DNA of 64,000 nucleotides from contig NZ_QKRX01000009.1 of the NCBI RefSeq assembly GCF_003284585.1, positions 99,487 to 163,486 of the forward strand. Direction: 5' to 3'. The position numbers and the translations under genes were made by a program. Position 1 is the stretch's first letter. Every line of letters begins with the position of its first letter. The notes under the pieces are model-generated. The model made no database searches. It had not been told where the DNA came from and saw nothing but the letters and a program-made list of their open reading frames with translations. The stretch comes from Nitrincola tibetensis (GTDB lineage: Bacteria; Pseudomonadota; Gammaproteobacteria; Pseudomonadales; Balneatricaceae). Of the stretch, positions 56,018-63,269 are shown in pieces.

Positions 56018-56119
56018 GCGCCTAACCCTTATTAACCTAATCTAATTAAAGCGATTGTATCTTAGGCTGTATCATCGATAAAATGAATTAAATCTCTTAA
56101 GCTTATCGATGGAGCGAAT

Positions 56120-57022
56120 ATGAAGTACAGTCTGCGACAACTGGCCATTTTTGTCGAAACAGCACGGCACGCGAACATCAGCAAAGCCGCTGAGCATTTG
56201 CACTTATCGCAATCTGCCGCCAGCAGCGCTCTAAAAGAACTAGAGTCGCAATACTCTATTCAACTGTTTGACCGCGTCGGTAAGCGTTTATTACTTAACG
56301 ATTTAGGACGTGCCCTTCGCCCAAAAGCTCAAGCGCTACTTGATCAAGCTGAAGCACTTGAACATGATCTGTTACGTCAAAGCCTGGCGGCTCGATTAAC
56401 GCTTGGCGCAACCTTGACGATTGGCAATTACTTGGCCGTAAAACTCCTGCTGGCCTATCGCAGCCGATACCCAAACTCAGATATTCACTTAGAAGTTGAC
56501 AATACCCAACATATTATTGAAAAGCTGGTTAATTTTGAACTGGATGCTGCCATGATTGAGGGAGAAATCAGTCATCCAGAGCTGGACTTAATTCCTTGGC
56601 AATCGGACGAATTGATTGTTTTTTGCGCGCAGGACAACCCTCTTGCCTTAAAGAGCCACCTGACGGATCTTGACCTGATCAATGCACAATGGATTTTACG
56701 CGAGCCCGGCTCAGGAACGCGTCAAACCTTCGATCGAGCCATGCATGGCCTGCTGAGTGAAGTGTCGGTTTCCCTTGAACTACAGCACACCGAGGCCATC
56801 AAAGAAGCCGTTAAAGCCAGTAACCACATTGGCTGCCTTTCACGCATGACTCTGGTTGAAGAGTTAAAGTCAGGCCGCTTTTGTGAACTTAAGATCCCTC
56901 AACGCAAGTTTGACCGCATGTTCTATTTAGTCGTTCACCATAACAAATTTCACAGCCAGGCCATCGATCAATGGATGGCCTTATGCCACGAGTTGGGGCC
57001 TAGTTTTTCGACTTTTGGTTGA
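56120..57022 (+). CDS. LysR-type regulator, FinR-like
   Basis: This 300-residue LysR protein starts with the helix-turn-helix QLAIFVETARHANISKAAEH, LSQSAASSALKELESQYSI, followed by a periplasmic-binding-like effector domain. Its divergent position next to fpr matches finR of Pseudomonas putida, which controls fprA under redox stress. Its 3' end overlaps the convergent CDF transporter gene by 55 bases, which is unusually long for unrelated genes. Confidence 0.85.
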   Translation: MKYSLRQLAIFVETARHANISKAAEHLHLSQSAASSALKELESQYSIQLFDRVGKRLLLNDLGRALRPKAQALLDQAEALEHDLLRQSLAARLTLGATLTIGNYLAVKLLLAYRSRYPNSDIHLEVDNTQHIIEKLVNFELDAAMIEGEISHPELDLIPWQSDELIVFCAQDNPLALKSHLTDLDLINAQWILREPGSGTRQTFDRAMHGLLSEVSVSLELQHTEAIKEAVKASNHIGCLSRMTLVEELKSGRFCELKIPQRKFDRMFYLVVHHNKFHSQAIDQWMALCHELGPSFSTFG

Positions 57023-57882
57023 AAGAAGAGCTGAGCTTTGATTTCTAATGGAAGATGGGAAAGCACTTTCTCAACGCTTTCTTGCATTCCCTGCATTTGC
57101 TCAACCTTATCAATTTCTATTCGGACCTCTAACAGTAGATAGCTGCCTACCTTCGCCATTTTGCACTGAAAAGGCTTTATGCCTAACCCATGCATGGCTT
57201 GATGCACTGAGTGACGCAAACTCGGACTCGGTGTCATCAGTAAAATTTCATTAAACCCTTGCACCATCATACGCAGAGGAACGGCTATAAAATAGAGTGA
57301 GGCCAAGAGCACCAATACTGGATCAACGTAGACTGCAAATGAAGAATACTCGGTGTAACTCAACCCCCAGGATAACAAAAACCCAATCAATACCGTTGCA
57401 CTCAGTAGACTGTCCATTAACCACTGCTTCTCTTCGGCCAAGATTAAAGCAGATGAATGCTGAGCATTTGAGCGCTTTAAAAACTGCCAAGTGATTAAAC
57501 AGCAAAGTAAGCTGAACAGTGAAAATACAATTGCTAAGCTCGCCTCTACTTCTCGACCACCGTTGTGAATTGTTTTGATTGCACTCACTAATGACACCAC
57601 ACACACCAAGGTGATGACGGAGCCCTTAATGGCAATAGCCAATGGCTCTGCCAAGATCCGGCCAAAGTTATACGTCTTATCTGCAGGCGACTCTGCCCAA
57701 CGTAATGCCGTTACTGATAATAGAGACAGAACTAAGCTGACAAACGAATAAGCGCCATCAAAGAGTATCGCTAAAGACCCTGAGACGATCCCCCATACAA
57801 TTCCCAGCAGTGCAAAGACACCCGATACAATGGCTGAAAACACTAAGGTTGATCGTTCGGAAACCGCTTTAAAACAAAACAT
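56968..57882 (-). CDS. Cation diffusion facilitator (CDF) transporter
   Basis: This 304-residue inner-membrane protein has six hydrophobic helices, a C-terminal cytoplasmic ferredoxin-like domain (EVRIEIDKVEQMQGMQESVE) and the first-helix motif VSGSLAILFDGAYSFVSLVL. The metal-site helix 2 keeps Asp in FDGAYS, and helix 5 has VYVDPVLVLLASL, so site 1 differs from classic HxxxD transporters. The metal is unknown. Its tail overlaps the convergent finR-like gene by 55 bases. A LysR gene lies divergently upstream. Confidence 0.85.
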   Translation of the reverse strand: MFCFKAVSERSTLVFSAIVSGVFALLGIVWGIVSGSLAILFDGAYSFVSLVLSLLSVTALRWAESPADKTYNFGRILAEPLAIAIKGSVITLVCVVSLVSAIKTIHNGGREVEASLAIVFSLFSLLCCLITWQFLKRSNAQHSSALILAEEKQWLMDSLLSATVLIGFLLSWGLSYTEYSSFAVYVDPVLVLLASLYFIAVPLRMMVQGFNEILLMTPSPSLRHSVHQAMHGLGIKPFQCKMAKVGSYLLLEVRIEIDKVEQMQGMQESVEKVLSHLPLEIKAQLFFQPKVEKLGPNSWHKAIH

Positions 57883-57957
57883 GATTTACACTCATCATAG
57901 AGATTTAAAATTTATTCATCCGCATTCTAGAGCTTGCGAAAGGATATGAATAATCAC

Positions 57958-57982
57958 TAAGCGACGATATAATCGTCGCTTA
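57958..57982 (+). promoter_or_regulatory. Perfect 11-bp inverted repeat with a TATAAT at its centre
   Basis: TAAGCGACGAT and ATCGTCGCTTA flank a 3-base spacer. TATAAT at 57968-57973 falls at the dyad centre. The site lies 22 bases before the LysR gene at 58005 and in the shared region with the CDF gene, so a LysR-type protein could bind and block the -10 box. No matching -35 was seen. Confidence 0.7.
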
Positions 57983-58004
57983 TTTGAATACAGGGTGAAG
58001 TTGT

Positions 58005-58889
58005 ATGAGACCTTCTCAAGCGGAAGTATTTCTTGCAGTATTAGAGGAAGGATCGATTGCAGATGCGGCTCGTCGCTTGCATCGAAGTCGAACAACACTC
58101 AGTGCACTTCTGGCGAGTCTAGAAGATGAGCTGAATGCTCGCTTATTTGAGCGCTCTGGAAAATCAATCACACCCACAGACTTGGCTTGGGCAATTCAAC
58201 CTGACGCCATTCGATTGCTTCAGGCTTACCACCAAATTGTTCGTCGTTGCGAACTCGAGCGCGGTGGAATTGAAACAACCCTGCGCCTGGCTCGCGATGA
58301 TTCATTGCCAGAAACCTTCTGGCTTGAAGCAATGAGAGCATTAAAAGATCGCTTTCCAATGACGGGGATATCGGTTTATTTAGCCCCACCTCAGGAGTTG
58401 CCAACGCTTGTTGCCAATCAGACGGTAGACATTGCGTTTGGACTGAATTTAACGAAAGTAATCGACCCTAATGTTTACTTAGAACCGCTTGCGGGTCTTA
58501 GATTAATGATGATTTCGTCAACCAACCACCCACTCGCCCGTTTACCTGAAATTCAACGCGACGACTTAATTGCACATACACAAATCACGCTGGCATTTGT
58601 GGATCATGAAGAAGAGTTAGTACCAGATGTGATTTTAAGTACGAATTATCTTGCACTCACGCAGTACGAACTCATTCGTGATGCTGTCGAAGCGAATGCA
58701 GGTTGGGCTTGGTTACCCCAACCCTTAGTCAGCTCCGAAAGCATAGGAACACAGTACAAAGTACTGAAAACTGCGGAAGGACTCCTCTGGAAGGATTTCT
58801 GTGGCTTCCACTTCTCATCCAATACCAAAGGTAAAGTCGCCTTGAAGCTTGAGGAAATCCTAGTGAGTTATCTCAGTCAATTTCATTGA
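58005..58889 (+). CDS. LysR-type transcriptional regulator
   Basis: This 294-residue protein begins MRPSQAEVFLAVLEEGSIAD, with helix-turn-helix SRTTLSALLASLEDELNARL and a substrate-binding domain. It is divergent from a CDF transporter gene and downstream of a perfect palindrome. Control of itself or of the transporter is likely. The inducer is unknown. Confidence 0.88.
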   Translation: MRPSQAEVFLAVLEEGSIADAARRLHRSRTTLSALLASLEDELNARLFERSGKSITPTDLAWAIQPDAIRLLQAYHQIVRRCELERGGIETTLRLARDDSLPETFWLEAMRALKDRFPMTGISVYLAPPQELPTLVANQTVDIAFGLNLTKVIDPNVYLEPLAGLRLMMISSTNHPLARLPEIQRDDLIAHTQITLAFVDHEEELVPDVILSTNYLALTQYELIRDAVEANAGWAWLPQPLVSSESIGTQYKVLKTAEGLLWKDFCGFHFSSNTKGKVALKLEEILVSYLSQFH

Positions 58890-58896
58890 GTTTATA

Positions 58897-59589
58897 CTAC
58901 TTAGCTTCAGCCACCTGCCGCTCCAACTCTGCCACCAATTCAGGCGTCAACTTCAACTGGACTGCAAGCTCTTTCAAATAGACTCGCTCCATATAACTTT
59001 GCTCATCAATCACCAAGAGACTGGCTAGATACATTTCGGCGGCCATTTCAGGTGTTTTAGCAGAAGTAGCAACGTCCGCAGGATCAAGCGGCTTTTTCAG
59101 TTCAGCATCAACCCACTGCACCATCGATAAATCTGCACCTTGTCGCTCCAGCGCTTGATCGATCAATTCACGCTCACGATCATCTATATGGCCATCCGCT
59201 TTAGCTGCACCAATCAATGCCCGCATTACCGCTTGACTATGAACTTCAACCTCTGGCGCAGGCAGCCGATCCAATGTTTGGGGCTCGGGTATAACCTGCC
59301 CTGCTGGCGCTTGCTGTTGCTGCCAGTTGCCATAGGCTTTATAGGCCATAACACCCAACGCGGCTAAACCACCATAGGCTGCAACTTTGCCTCCCATATT
59401 TCGCGCTTTTTTGTTCCCTAGCAACAGCCCCAAAGCACCGCCTCCCAATGCTGCACCTGTTTTGCCAGACAACAGTCCTCCAAGCTCATTGGGCAGTTTA
59501 TCTTTAACACTCGAGAGCGACGAGGACTGTTGATTAACCAGCTCAGTTCCTTTTTTCAACAACATATCTAAAAAATTCGACGTATTCAT
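58897..59589 (-). CDS. DUF533 / TerB-like protein (YebE family)
   Basis: This 230-residue protein has a Gly-rich hydrophobic middle (GAALGGGALGLLLGNKKARN, VAAYGGLAALGVMAYKAYG) that may insert in or lie on the inner membrane, and a C-terminal TerB-like helical domain (AVMRALIGAAKADGHIDDRE through a QALERQGADLSMV stretch). The family is widespread and its function is unknown. It convergently meets the LysR gene 7 bases away. It marks the last core gene before the integron-like accessory region. Confidence 0.9.
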   Translation of the reverse strand: MNTSNFLDMLLKKGTELVNQQSSSLSSVKDKLPNELGGLLSGKTGAALGGGALGLLLGNKKARNMGGKVAAYGGLAALGVMAYKAYGNWQQQQAPAGQVIPEPQTLDRLPAPEVEVHSQAVMRALIGAAKADGHIDDRERELIDQALERQGADLSMVQWVDAELKKPLDPADVATSAKTPEMAAEMYLASLLVIDEQSYMERVYLKELAVQLKLTPELVAELERQVAEAK

Positions 59590-59728
59590 CCTTTACCCCA
59601 CTTGTTTTTAAGCATGCATGTACGTTAACCAACAAAACCTTCAGCTTCGACAAAGAAGCATCAAAGATGTTCATAGGATAGTCTGAATTTTTGAATAAAA
59701 AACCTCGGCAAGCCACGTTACACGTCCG

Positions 59729-59793
59729 CAATAACGGCGAGCGTAACGAGTGTCCGGTGACCGAAGGGAATGAATGCAATTGCCTTGTTAGCT
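59729..59793 (-). repeat. attC-like recombination site, distal end of cassette array
   Basis: Read on the minus strand, it starts AGCTAACAAGGC (the gene's TAA stop lies in the first box) and ends GTTATTG. The interior is an imperfect palindrome around CCCTTCGG and CACCGG. Length is 65 bases, as in short attC sites. It separates the last cassette from the core DUF533 gene. Confidence 0.7.
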
Positions 59794-59986
59794 GACGATT
59801 GGTTTAAGAGCATCCGCCTCTCCAACCGGTATTACATCCTGCAGACTACCTAGATTTTTTAGCCCAAAGATCCCAACAGCACTATTGCGAATATCCATAC
59901 AAATGCTAACCCAGCGAGGGGTCTTTTTAACGGCTTTTAAGTATTGTTCAAGAGCCGAAAGTTGACAAGTTTTGAGTTCATAGGGG
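59788..59986 (-). pseudogene. Truncated DUF2867-like cassette gene
   Basis: The frame reads NPYELKTCQLSALEQYLKAV, then KKTPRWVSICMDIRNSAVGI, FGLKNLGSLQDV. This resembles DUF2867 proteins (typical TPxWVxxLMxLRN and GLK blocks). Only the N-terminal half to middle is present. It ends at the attC-like site (stop TAA in AGCTAACAA). The frame is open further to 60069, but the upstream part only overlaps the truncated toxin in another frame. No plausible start with an RBS is seen, so it is treated as a fragment. Confidence 0.55.
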
Positions 59987-60127
59987 TTAGCTGTTCCTAA
60001 GCATGTATGCACGAAGCTGCAGCTCCTCTCGCATGACATAGAGGACGAGAGCCCGCTTCTCATCCTCACGATAAAAAATACGGCACGGTGAAACCACTAC
60101 CTCCCGGTATACCGAATTAGACTCATT
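59987..60127 (-). pseudogene. C-terminal fragment of a RelE/ParE toxin
   Basis: Directly after the antitoxin stop and in the same frame come about 46 codons reading VYREVVVSPCRIFYREDEKR, ALVLYVMREELQLRAYML. This is the C-terminal pattern of ParE-type ribonuclease/gyrase toxins (PCRIFYR, YVMR). The first half, with the usual helices, is absent and there is no start codon, so this is an inactivated toxin. The antitoxin next to it is intact, which is typical for loss of the toxin. Confidence 0.7.
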
Positions 60128-60346
60128 TTAGCTGTACGTTCTTACTTCAAGTACAGCACGCTCTCCTCGTGAGAGTCCTTCAAGCAACTCAAGACGACGT
60201 TGCATAAATTCGTAATCCTGCACATCGACAAGGTATGCGGATGGCTGAACATGCTCGGTGATCAGTACCGGCTCTTTAGACTGGTGCAAGTCAGCCAAGA
60301 TTTTCGTAGCTTGGCGCTTAAGGTTTGTAACAAGTTCAACTTTCAT
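60128..60346 (-). CDS. Phd/YefM-like antitoxin (orphaned)
   Basis: This 72-residue protein, MKVELVTNLKRQATKILADL, LITEHVQPSAYLVDVQDYE, fits the Phd/YefM antitoxin fold: N-terminal DNA-binding hairpin, then a helix that wraps the toxin. The toxin gene downstream is truncated (59987-60127), so this may be an orphan antitoxin that could still neutralise related toxins. Upstream direct repeats are a likely autoregulatory operator. Confidence 0.8.
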   Translation of the reverse strand: MKVELVTNLKRQATKILADLHQSKEPVLITEHVQPSAYLVDVQDYEFMQRRLELLEGLSRGERAVLEVRTYS

Positions 60347-60370
60347 GGGATCACTCTGAATCAGACCAAT

Positions 60371-60390
60371 AGTATCACTACAGTATCACT
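60371..60390 (-). promoter_or_regulatory. Direct repeats upstream of the orphan antitoxin
   Basis: Two copies of AGTATCACT (60371-60379 and 60382-60390, on the plus strand) are spaced 11 bases apart, one helical turn, 25 bases before the antitoxin start. On the minus strand they give AGTGATACT, which overlaps a -10-like GATACT. This fits a Phd-type autoregulatory operator. Confidence 0.5.
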
Positions 60391-60681
60391 TCTCGAGGGT
60401 GGCAAGGTGCTAGGTGTAACTTGCCGTTTCTTGCAGCACGATAATAGAGCAGTTGAATCAGCCAACTTTCTACAGAGGTATCAAATGCGACGGAAGATGG
60501 AAGATGGAAAGTCGAACCGCCATTTAGGGACTAGTTCCCGCTCAGCCATTCAGTATAGTACTCAACGTTTTACAAGATCGAGCTATCGAAACCCAAGTAA
60601 GTCCATATCCTTTGGTCCTGATGCCGCATGAAGCCGACCAAGGATCAGCCTGAGTCGATTAAAGTGACGATAAGGCCTAAA
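60391..60681. other. Non-coding stretch between cassettes
   Basis: No coding potential recognised. It contains a small tandem repeat (GGAAGAT twice, 60492-60505) and one GTTGAGT box on the minus strand (about 60557-60563) that fits the integron core consensus, but no matching partner box was found, so the attC of the upstream YefM-YoeB cassette is degenerate or absent. Confidence 0.4.
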
Positions 60682-60945
60682 TTAATAGTGATAACGGCAC
60701 GAAATGATTGTAATCGCACTATCATCAACCGCATAAACTAACCTATTCGTATCGTCTATTCGTCGCGACCAAAAACCAGATAAATTTTCTTTTAGTGACT
60801 CAGGCTTACCTATGCCCTCAAACGAAGAGCGCTTAACATCCGTAATGAGCTTATTTATACGTTTAAGTGTCTTCTTGTCTTGCGTTTGCCAATACGAATA
60901 ATCGTTCCAAGACTCATCAGTCCAAGATAATAAACGACTACTCAT
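60682..60945 (-). CDS. YoeB/Txe family toxin
   Basis: YoeB-type mRNA interferases cleave mRNA on the ribosome. The 87-residue protein shows WTDESWNDYSYWQTQDKKTL, LSGFWSRRIDDTNRLVYAVD and the terminal IISCRYHY, which holds the catalytic His and Tyr residues of YoeB. Length is normal (84-90). Its start overlaps the antitoxin end by 8 bases. It lies in an integron cassette array, a common place for such modules. Confidence 0.93.
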   Translation of the reverse strand: MSSRLLSWTDESWNDYSYWQTQDKKTLKRINKLITDVKRSSFEGIGKPESLKENLSGFWSRRIDDTNRLVYAVDDSAITIISCRYHY

Positions 60946-61192
60946 CGATTAAATCTCTTTGACTCACCTTACCCGCTTTAAATTGAGCAATTGAACGATG
61001 CAAGTGCTCAACATTCGCTGGAGAGCGAAGCAAATGAACCGTTTCCATTAAGCTATTGTAATAATCCAGTGACATAACAACAGCATCTTCAGAATCTCGA
61101 CGTGTAATCACGGTTGTATCTGCGTCATTAACAACAGCATCCAAAACACTCTTTAAGCTGTTTCGAGCTTCGGTAAAAGATACAATTCTCAT
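60938..61192 (-). CDS. YefM/Phd family antitoxin
   Basis: This 84-residue antitoxin (MRIVSFTEARNSLKSVLDAV, VVMSLDYYNSLMETVHLL) is the partner of the YoeB-type toxin downstream, with overlapping genes. TGTACA, the hexamer bound by YefM-YoeB in E. coli, occurs upstream near 61250, so autoregulation is likely. Confidence 0.92.
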   Translation of the reverse strand: MRIVSFTEARNSLKSVLDAVVNDADTTVITRRDSEDAVVMSLDYYNSLMETVHLLRSPANVEHLHRSIAQFKAGKVSQRDLIDE

Positions 61193-61259
61193 AAAACCTC
61201 CACATGTACGTTTAATAAGACAAGTATATGACCAATAAACAAACTTGTACAGCTAATGG

Positions 61260-61410
61260 AACATTAGGGCTCATAAGTAGCCAGTAGTTAACAACCCTAT
61301 GAAGTGAGCCTAAGTAGGCGACCGAAGGAAGTGCCCTTGGGTATGTTTGCTGTAAGCCATGCACAGCCAACGATGACAGACGAAGTAGAGCCTATTCCGG
61401 CCTAGTTAGC
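61260..61410 (-). repeat. Possible degenerate attC or cassette-boundary repeat
   Basis: On the minus strand it runs from AGCTAAC (near 61397-61403) to GTTAACT (near 61288-61294), the size of a long attC. It contains the imperfect direct repeat TAGGCTCTACTTC/TAGGCTCACTTC and a CCTAG-CTAA-CTAGG palindrome. AGCCAACGA and TCGTTGGCT arms fold across its right edge. The boxes deviate from the consensus, so this call is tentative. Confidence 0.4.
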
Positions 61411-61435
61411 TAGGATGATTTCAAGTCGTTGGCTT

Positions 61436-61645
61436 CTAGTCATTATCACCTCCCGAAAATAAGTAACCCAGCCATAGACCGATATAGCTACGACCGTAAT
61501 GCATTAAAAATATACCAGCCAAGATTGAAATAAATATCCAGCCTAAATGTAGGCGAGTTTCTTCGGGAATGTCTGAGTGGAATATTATTGCTAAGAGACC
61601 AGTTATAAATAGAGTAACTCCAAGTAGTGCTGAATATAATCTCAT
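61436..61645 (-). CDS. Small two-helix membrane protein in cassette
   Basis: This 69-residue protein has two hydrophobic helices (YSALLGVTLFITGLLAIIF and LGWIFISILAGIFLMHYG) with charged ends and the C-terminal GGDND. No family recognised. It ends in the cassette boundary region and starts 20 bases after the attC at 61666-61743. A function cannot be given; small membrane proteins are common in integron arrays. Confidence 0.6.
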   Translation of the reverse strand: MRLYSALLGVTLFITGLLAIIFHSDIPEETRLHLGWIFISILAGIFLMHYGRSYIGLWLGYLFSGGDND

Positions 61646-61665
61646 TTTAGCTGCTTCAAATTAAA

Positions 61666-61743
61666 GTCGAACCTAGAGCTTTGCGGGAATTTTGGAGCCG
61701 CGAAGCGGTGGAGAAATTGTCCGGCAACAGCAGTTGGTTATGC
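61666..61743 (-). repeat. attC site
   Basis: On the minus strand it starts GCATAACCAACTG and ends GTTCGAC (78 bases). The interior holds TTGCCGGACAATTTCTCC and GCTCCAAAATTCCCGCAAAG, with a central CGCTTCGCG hairpin. It closely resembles the intron-split attC to its right. Confidence 0.8.
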
Positions 61744-61744
61744 A

Positions 61745-62008
61745 TTATTCGTAGTGGCTCCAGAGCCTGAGCACTTTAACCACTCGCTCGTTATCAAGCA
61801 CTTGATAGACCAGACGATGCTGAATATTGATGCGGCGTGAATAGGCCCCCGCAAGATCACCAATAAGCTTCTCAAACGGAGGCGGCTTGCAGTATGGGTC
61901 TTCCGATAGCAACGCCAACAGTTCCTGCGCTTTTGCTTTGAGGCCGCTGGAAGCCAATTTCGTTGCATCTTTCTGGGCTTGCTTGGTGTAAACCAACTTC
62001 CATGTCAC
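61745..62008 (-). CDS. YoeB-like toxin (second module)
   Basis: This 87-residue protein, MTWKLVYTKQAQKDATKLAS, LAGAYSRRINIQHRLVYQVL, ends LRLWSHYE, which fits YoeB-type toxins of the Txe/YoeB family. Its stop is one base before the attC site. It overlaps the antitoxin gene by 4 bases. It differs clearly from the first YoeB at 60682-60945, so the two are separate acquisitions and not a duplication. Confidence 0.92.
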   Translation of the reverse strand: MTWKLVYTKQAQKDATKLASSGLKAKAQELLALLSEDPYCKPPPFEKLIGDLAGAYSRRINIQHRLVYQVLDNERVVKVLRLWSHYE

Positions 62009-62247
62009 CAGTCCAGCTCCTTATTGCATTCATCAACGGGGGCATCCATCCCCTCACGAATAGACTCCCGCATACCGGGTACAGAGAGCAGGTAAAGTGT
62101 TTCCTGAATTGCAGACCAGTCTTCCTCGGAAACCAGGACGGCTTTGTTCCGCTTACCCATTATGACGATTGGTTGGTGAGACTCGGCGGTCTCGTCGATC
62201 AACCGATATAGGTTGCTGCGAGCCTCAGTTGCTGTGATTCCGATCAT
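62005..62247 (-). CDS. YefM/Phd family antitoxin (second module)
   Basis: This 80-residue protein begins MIGITATEARSNLYRLIDET and has VIMGKRNKAVLVSEEDWSAI, a typical YefM/Phd pattern. It is the partner of the overlapping toxin at 61745-62008. It is the first gene after the intron-split attC, so it starts the next cassette. Confidence 0.92.
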   Translation of the reverse strand: MIGITATEARSNLYRLIDETAESHQPIVIMGKRNKAVLVSEEDWSAIQETLYLLSVPGMRESIREGMDAPVDECNKELDW

Positions 62248-62307
62248 GACGCACCTCTTGTGTGTTCAAACTTGAACCAAGTGTACGCCTTTAGATACGT
62301 ACGTCAA

Positions 62308-62348
62308 GACGAACGCTTTGCATCACGCTGCGCTCTGCGGCAAATTTG
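62308..62348 (-). repeat. 3' half of an attC site split by a group II intron
   Basis: On the minus strand this half reads CAAATTTGCCGCAGAGCGCA, then GCGTGATGCAAAGCGTTCGTC. Its GAGCGCAGCG complements CGCTGCGCTC in the other half at 63227-63269. The final box is GTTCGTC, like GTTCGAC in the next attC. Confidence 0.75.
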
Positions 62349-63226
62349 GTCAAGTAGGCCAAAGGAACCTCCCCTTCAGCCTCACACAGAACCGTACGTG
62401 AACCTCTCAGGCTACTCAGTGCATAGGCACGTATATCCACTAGCTCTTTATGACACCAATACGACCATGGCCAACGATTGATTTCATGGCGCAACGCCTT
62501 AGCGGCTTTCTGACTGATGCCACCCAGAAAATACAGCCCCATATCGCCTCGTCGTGTTTTAATCCAGCGAGGTCTGAACGTATAACCAAGAAAATCAAAT
62601 GCCACTACCGGAAAACTTTGTCGATTATATCCACCCTTGCAATACACAACTTTAGTTTTTCTTTGGGTGTAGCTGCAAGCCACACATTTCAAAGCGCTGC
62701 TCCAACACTGAACGAAGTCGCTGCGCCTCATGATAGCTTGCACAGTGGCACACAAGATCATCCGCATAACGTTCAAATTGTATACCACCCCAATGGCGTT
62801 CCGCCCCTGCGCTCTGCATCGGTACTCTGGCCTCGTGGGGTCTCCACTTGCGCGTCTCCCTTATCATCAGAGCAACAGGTTCTCATGTTCCATACTAAAG
62901 CCTGTTCAGAATTCATGCCGCCTCTATGCCGGTTGCCACACAGCCCGTTTCCAGCTCACGTCTGTACTCGTCCTAGGAAGACGCTCATTTCCCAGTTTCG
63001 ACAACATTTTTACATATCGACACTTCATCGACGGTTCACTTTCGTTCATCTCTTCTGAACTAACCTGACAGTTAATCATACTGCCTTTTCCCTATCGCTC
63101 ACGACATGCACTCTTAATACGTACCGCATAGGGCGGTTTGATTCCTGCATCTGGTTGCCGGAACCGAGGGGCCTACCCTCATCTTTAATACAGCAAGAAA
63201 GAGGTTAGCCTTTCGTCATGACACAC
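62349..63226 (-). mobile_element. Degenerate group II intron inserted in attC
   Basis: On the minus strand the element starts GTGTG, the group II 5' consensus, and ends CTACTTGAC, a typical AY 3' end. About 435 bases of 5' ribozyme-like sequence are followed by reverse-transcriptase fragments and a tail with ACGTACGGTTCTG (the 3' strand of domain V) and a domain VI-like stem. At about 0.88 kb it is less than half a normal intron, so it is internally deleted. Removing it restores a plausible attC. Confidence 0.75.
62432..62789 (-). pseudogene. Group II intron reverse transcriptase/maturase fragment
   Basis: The active-site block FERYADDLVCHCASYHEAQR and CGLQLHPKK lies in one frame to about 62660. 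After a frameshift in an A-rich run, TKVVYCKGGYN, FDFLGYTFRPR and GISQKAAKALRHEINRWPWS follow. These match the palm and thumb/domain X of intron-encoded proteins. The finger region before YADD and the C-terminal maturase/DNA-binding regions are deleted. It cannot make an active protein. Confidence 0.85.
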
Positions 63227-63269
63227 GAGCGCAGCGGAAAACCAGTCCGGCAACATGCGCTTGTTAAGT
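63227..63269 (-). repeat. 5' half of the intron-split attC
   Basis: On the minus strand this half reads ACTTAACAAGCGCATGTTGC, CGGACTGGTTTTCCGCTGCGCTC. It begins inside the stop of the HEPN-like gene (TAA in ACTTAAC). TTGCCGGAC...TTTTCC matches the neighbouring attC at 61666-61743. Confidence 0.8.

Noticed and set aside
60492..60505. GGAAGAT tandem repeat considered as a mobile-element end
   Set aside because: Only two 7-base copies, no inverted partner and no coding element next to it.
62450..63058. 202-residue plus-strand frame across the intron
   Set aside because: It is antisense to the recognisable reverse-transcriptase and ribozyme remnants, and its protein has no family-like features.
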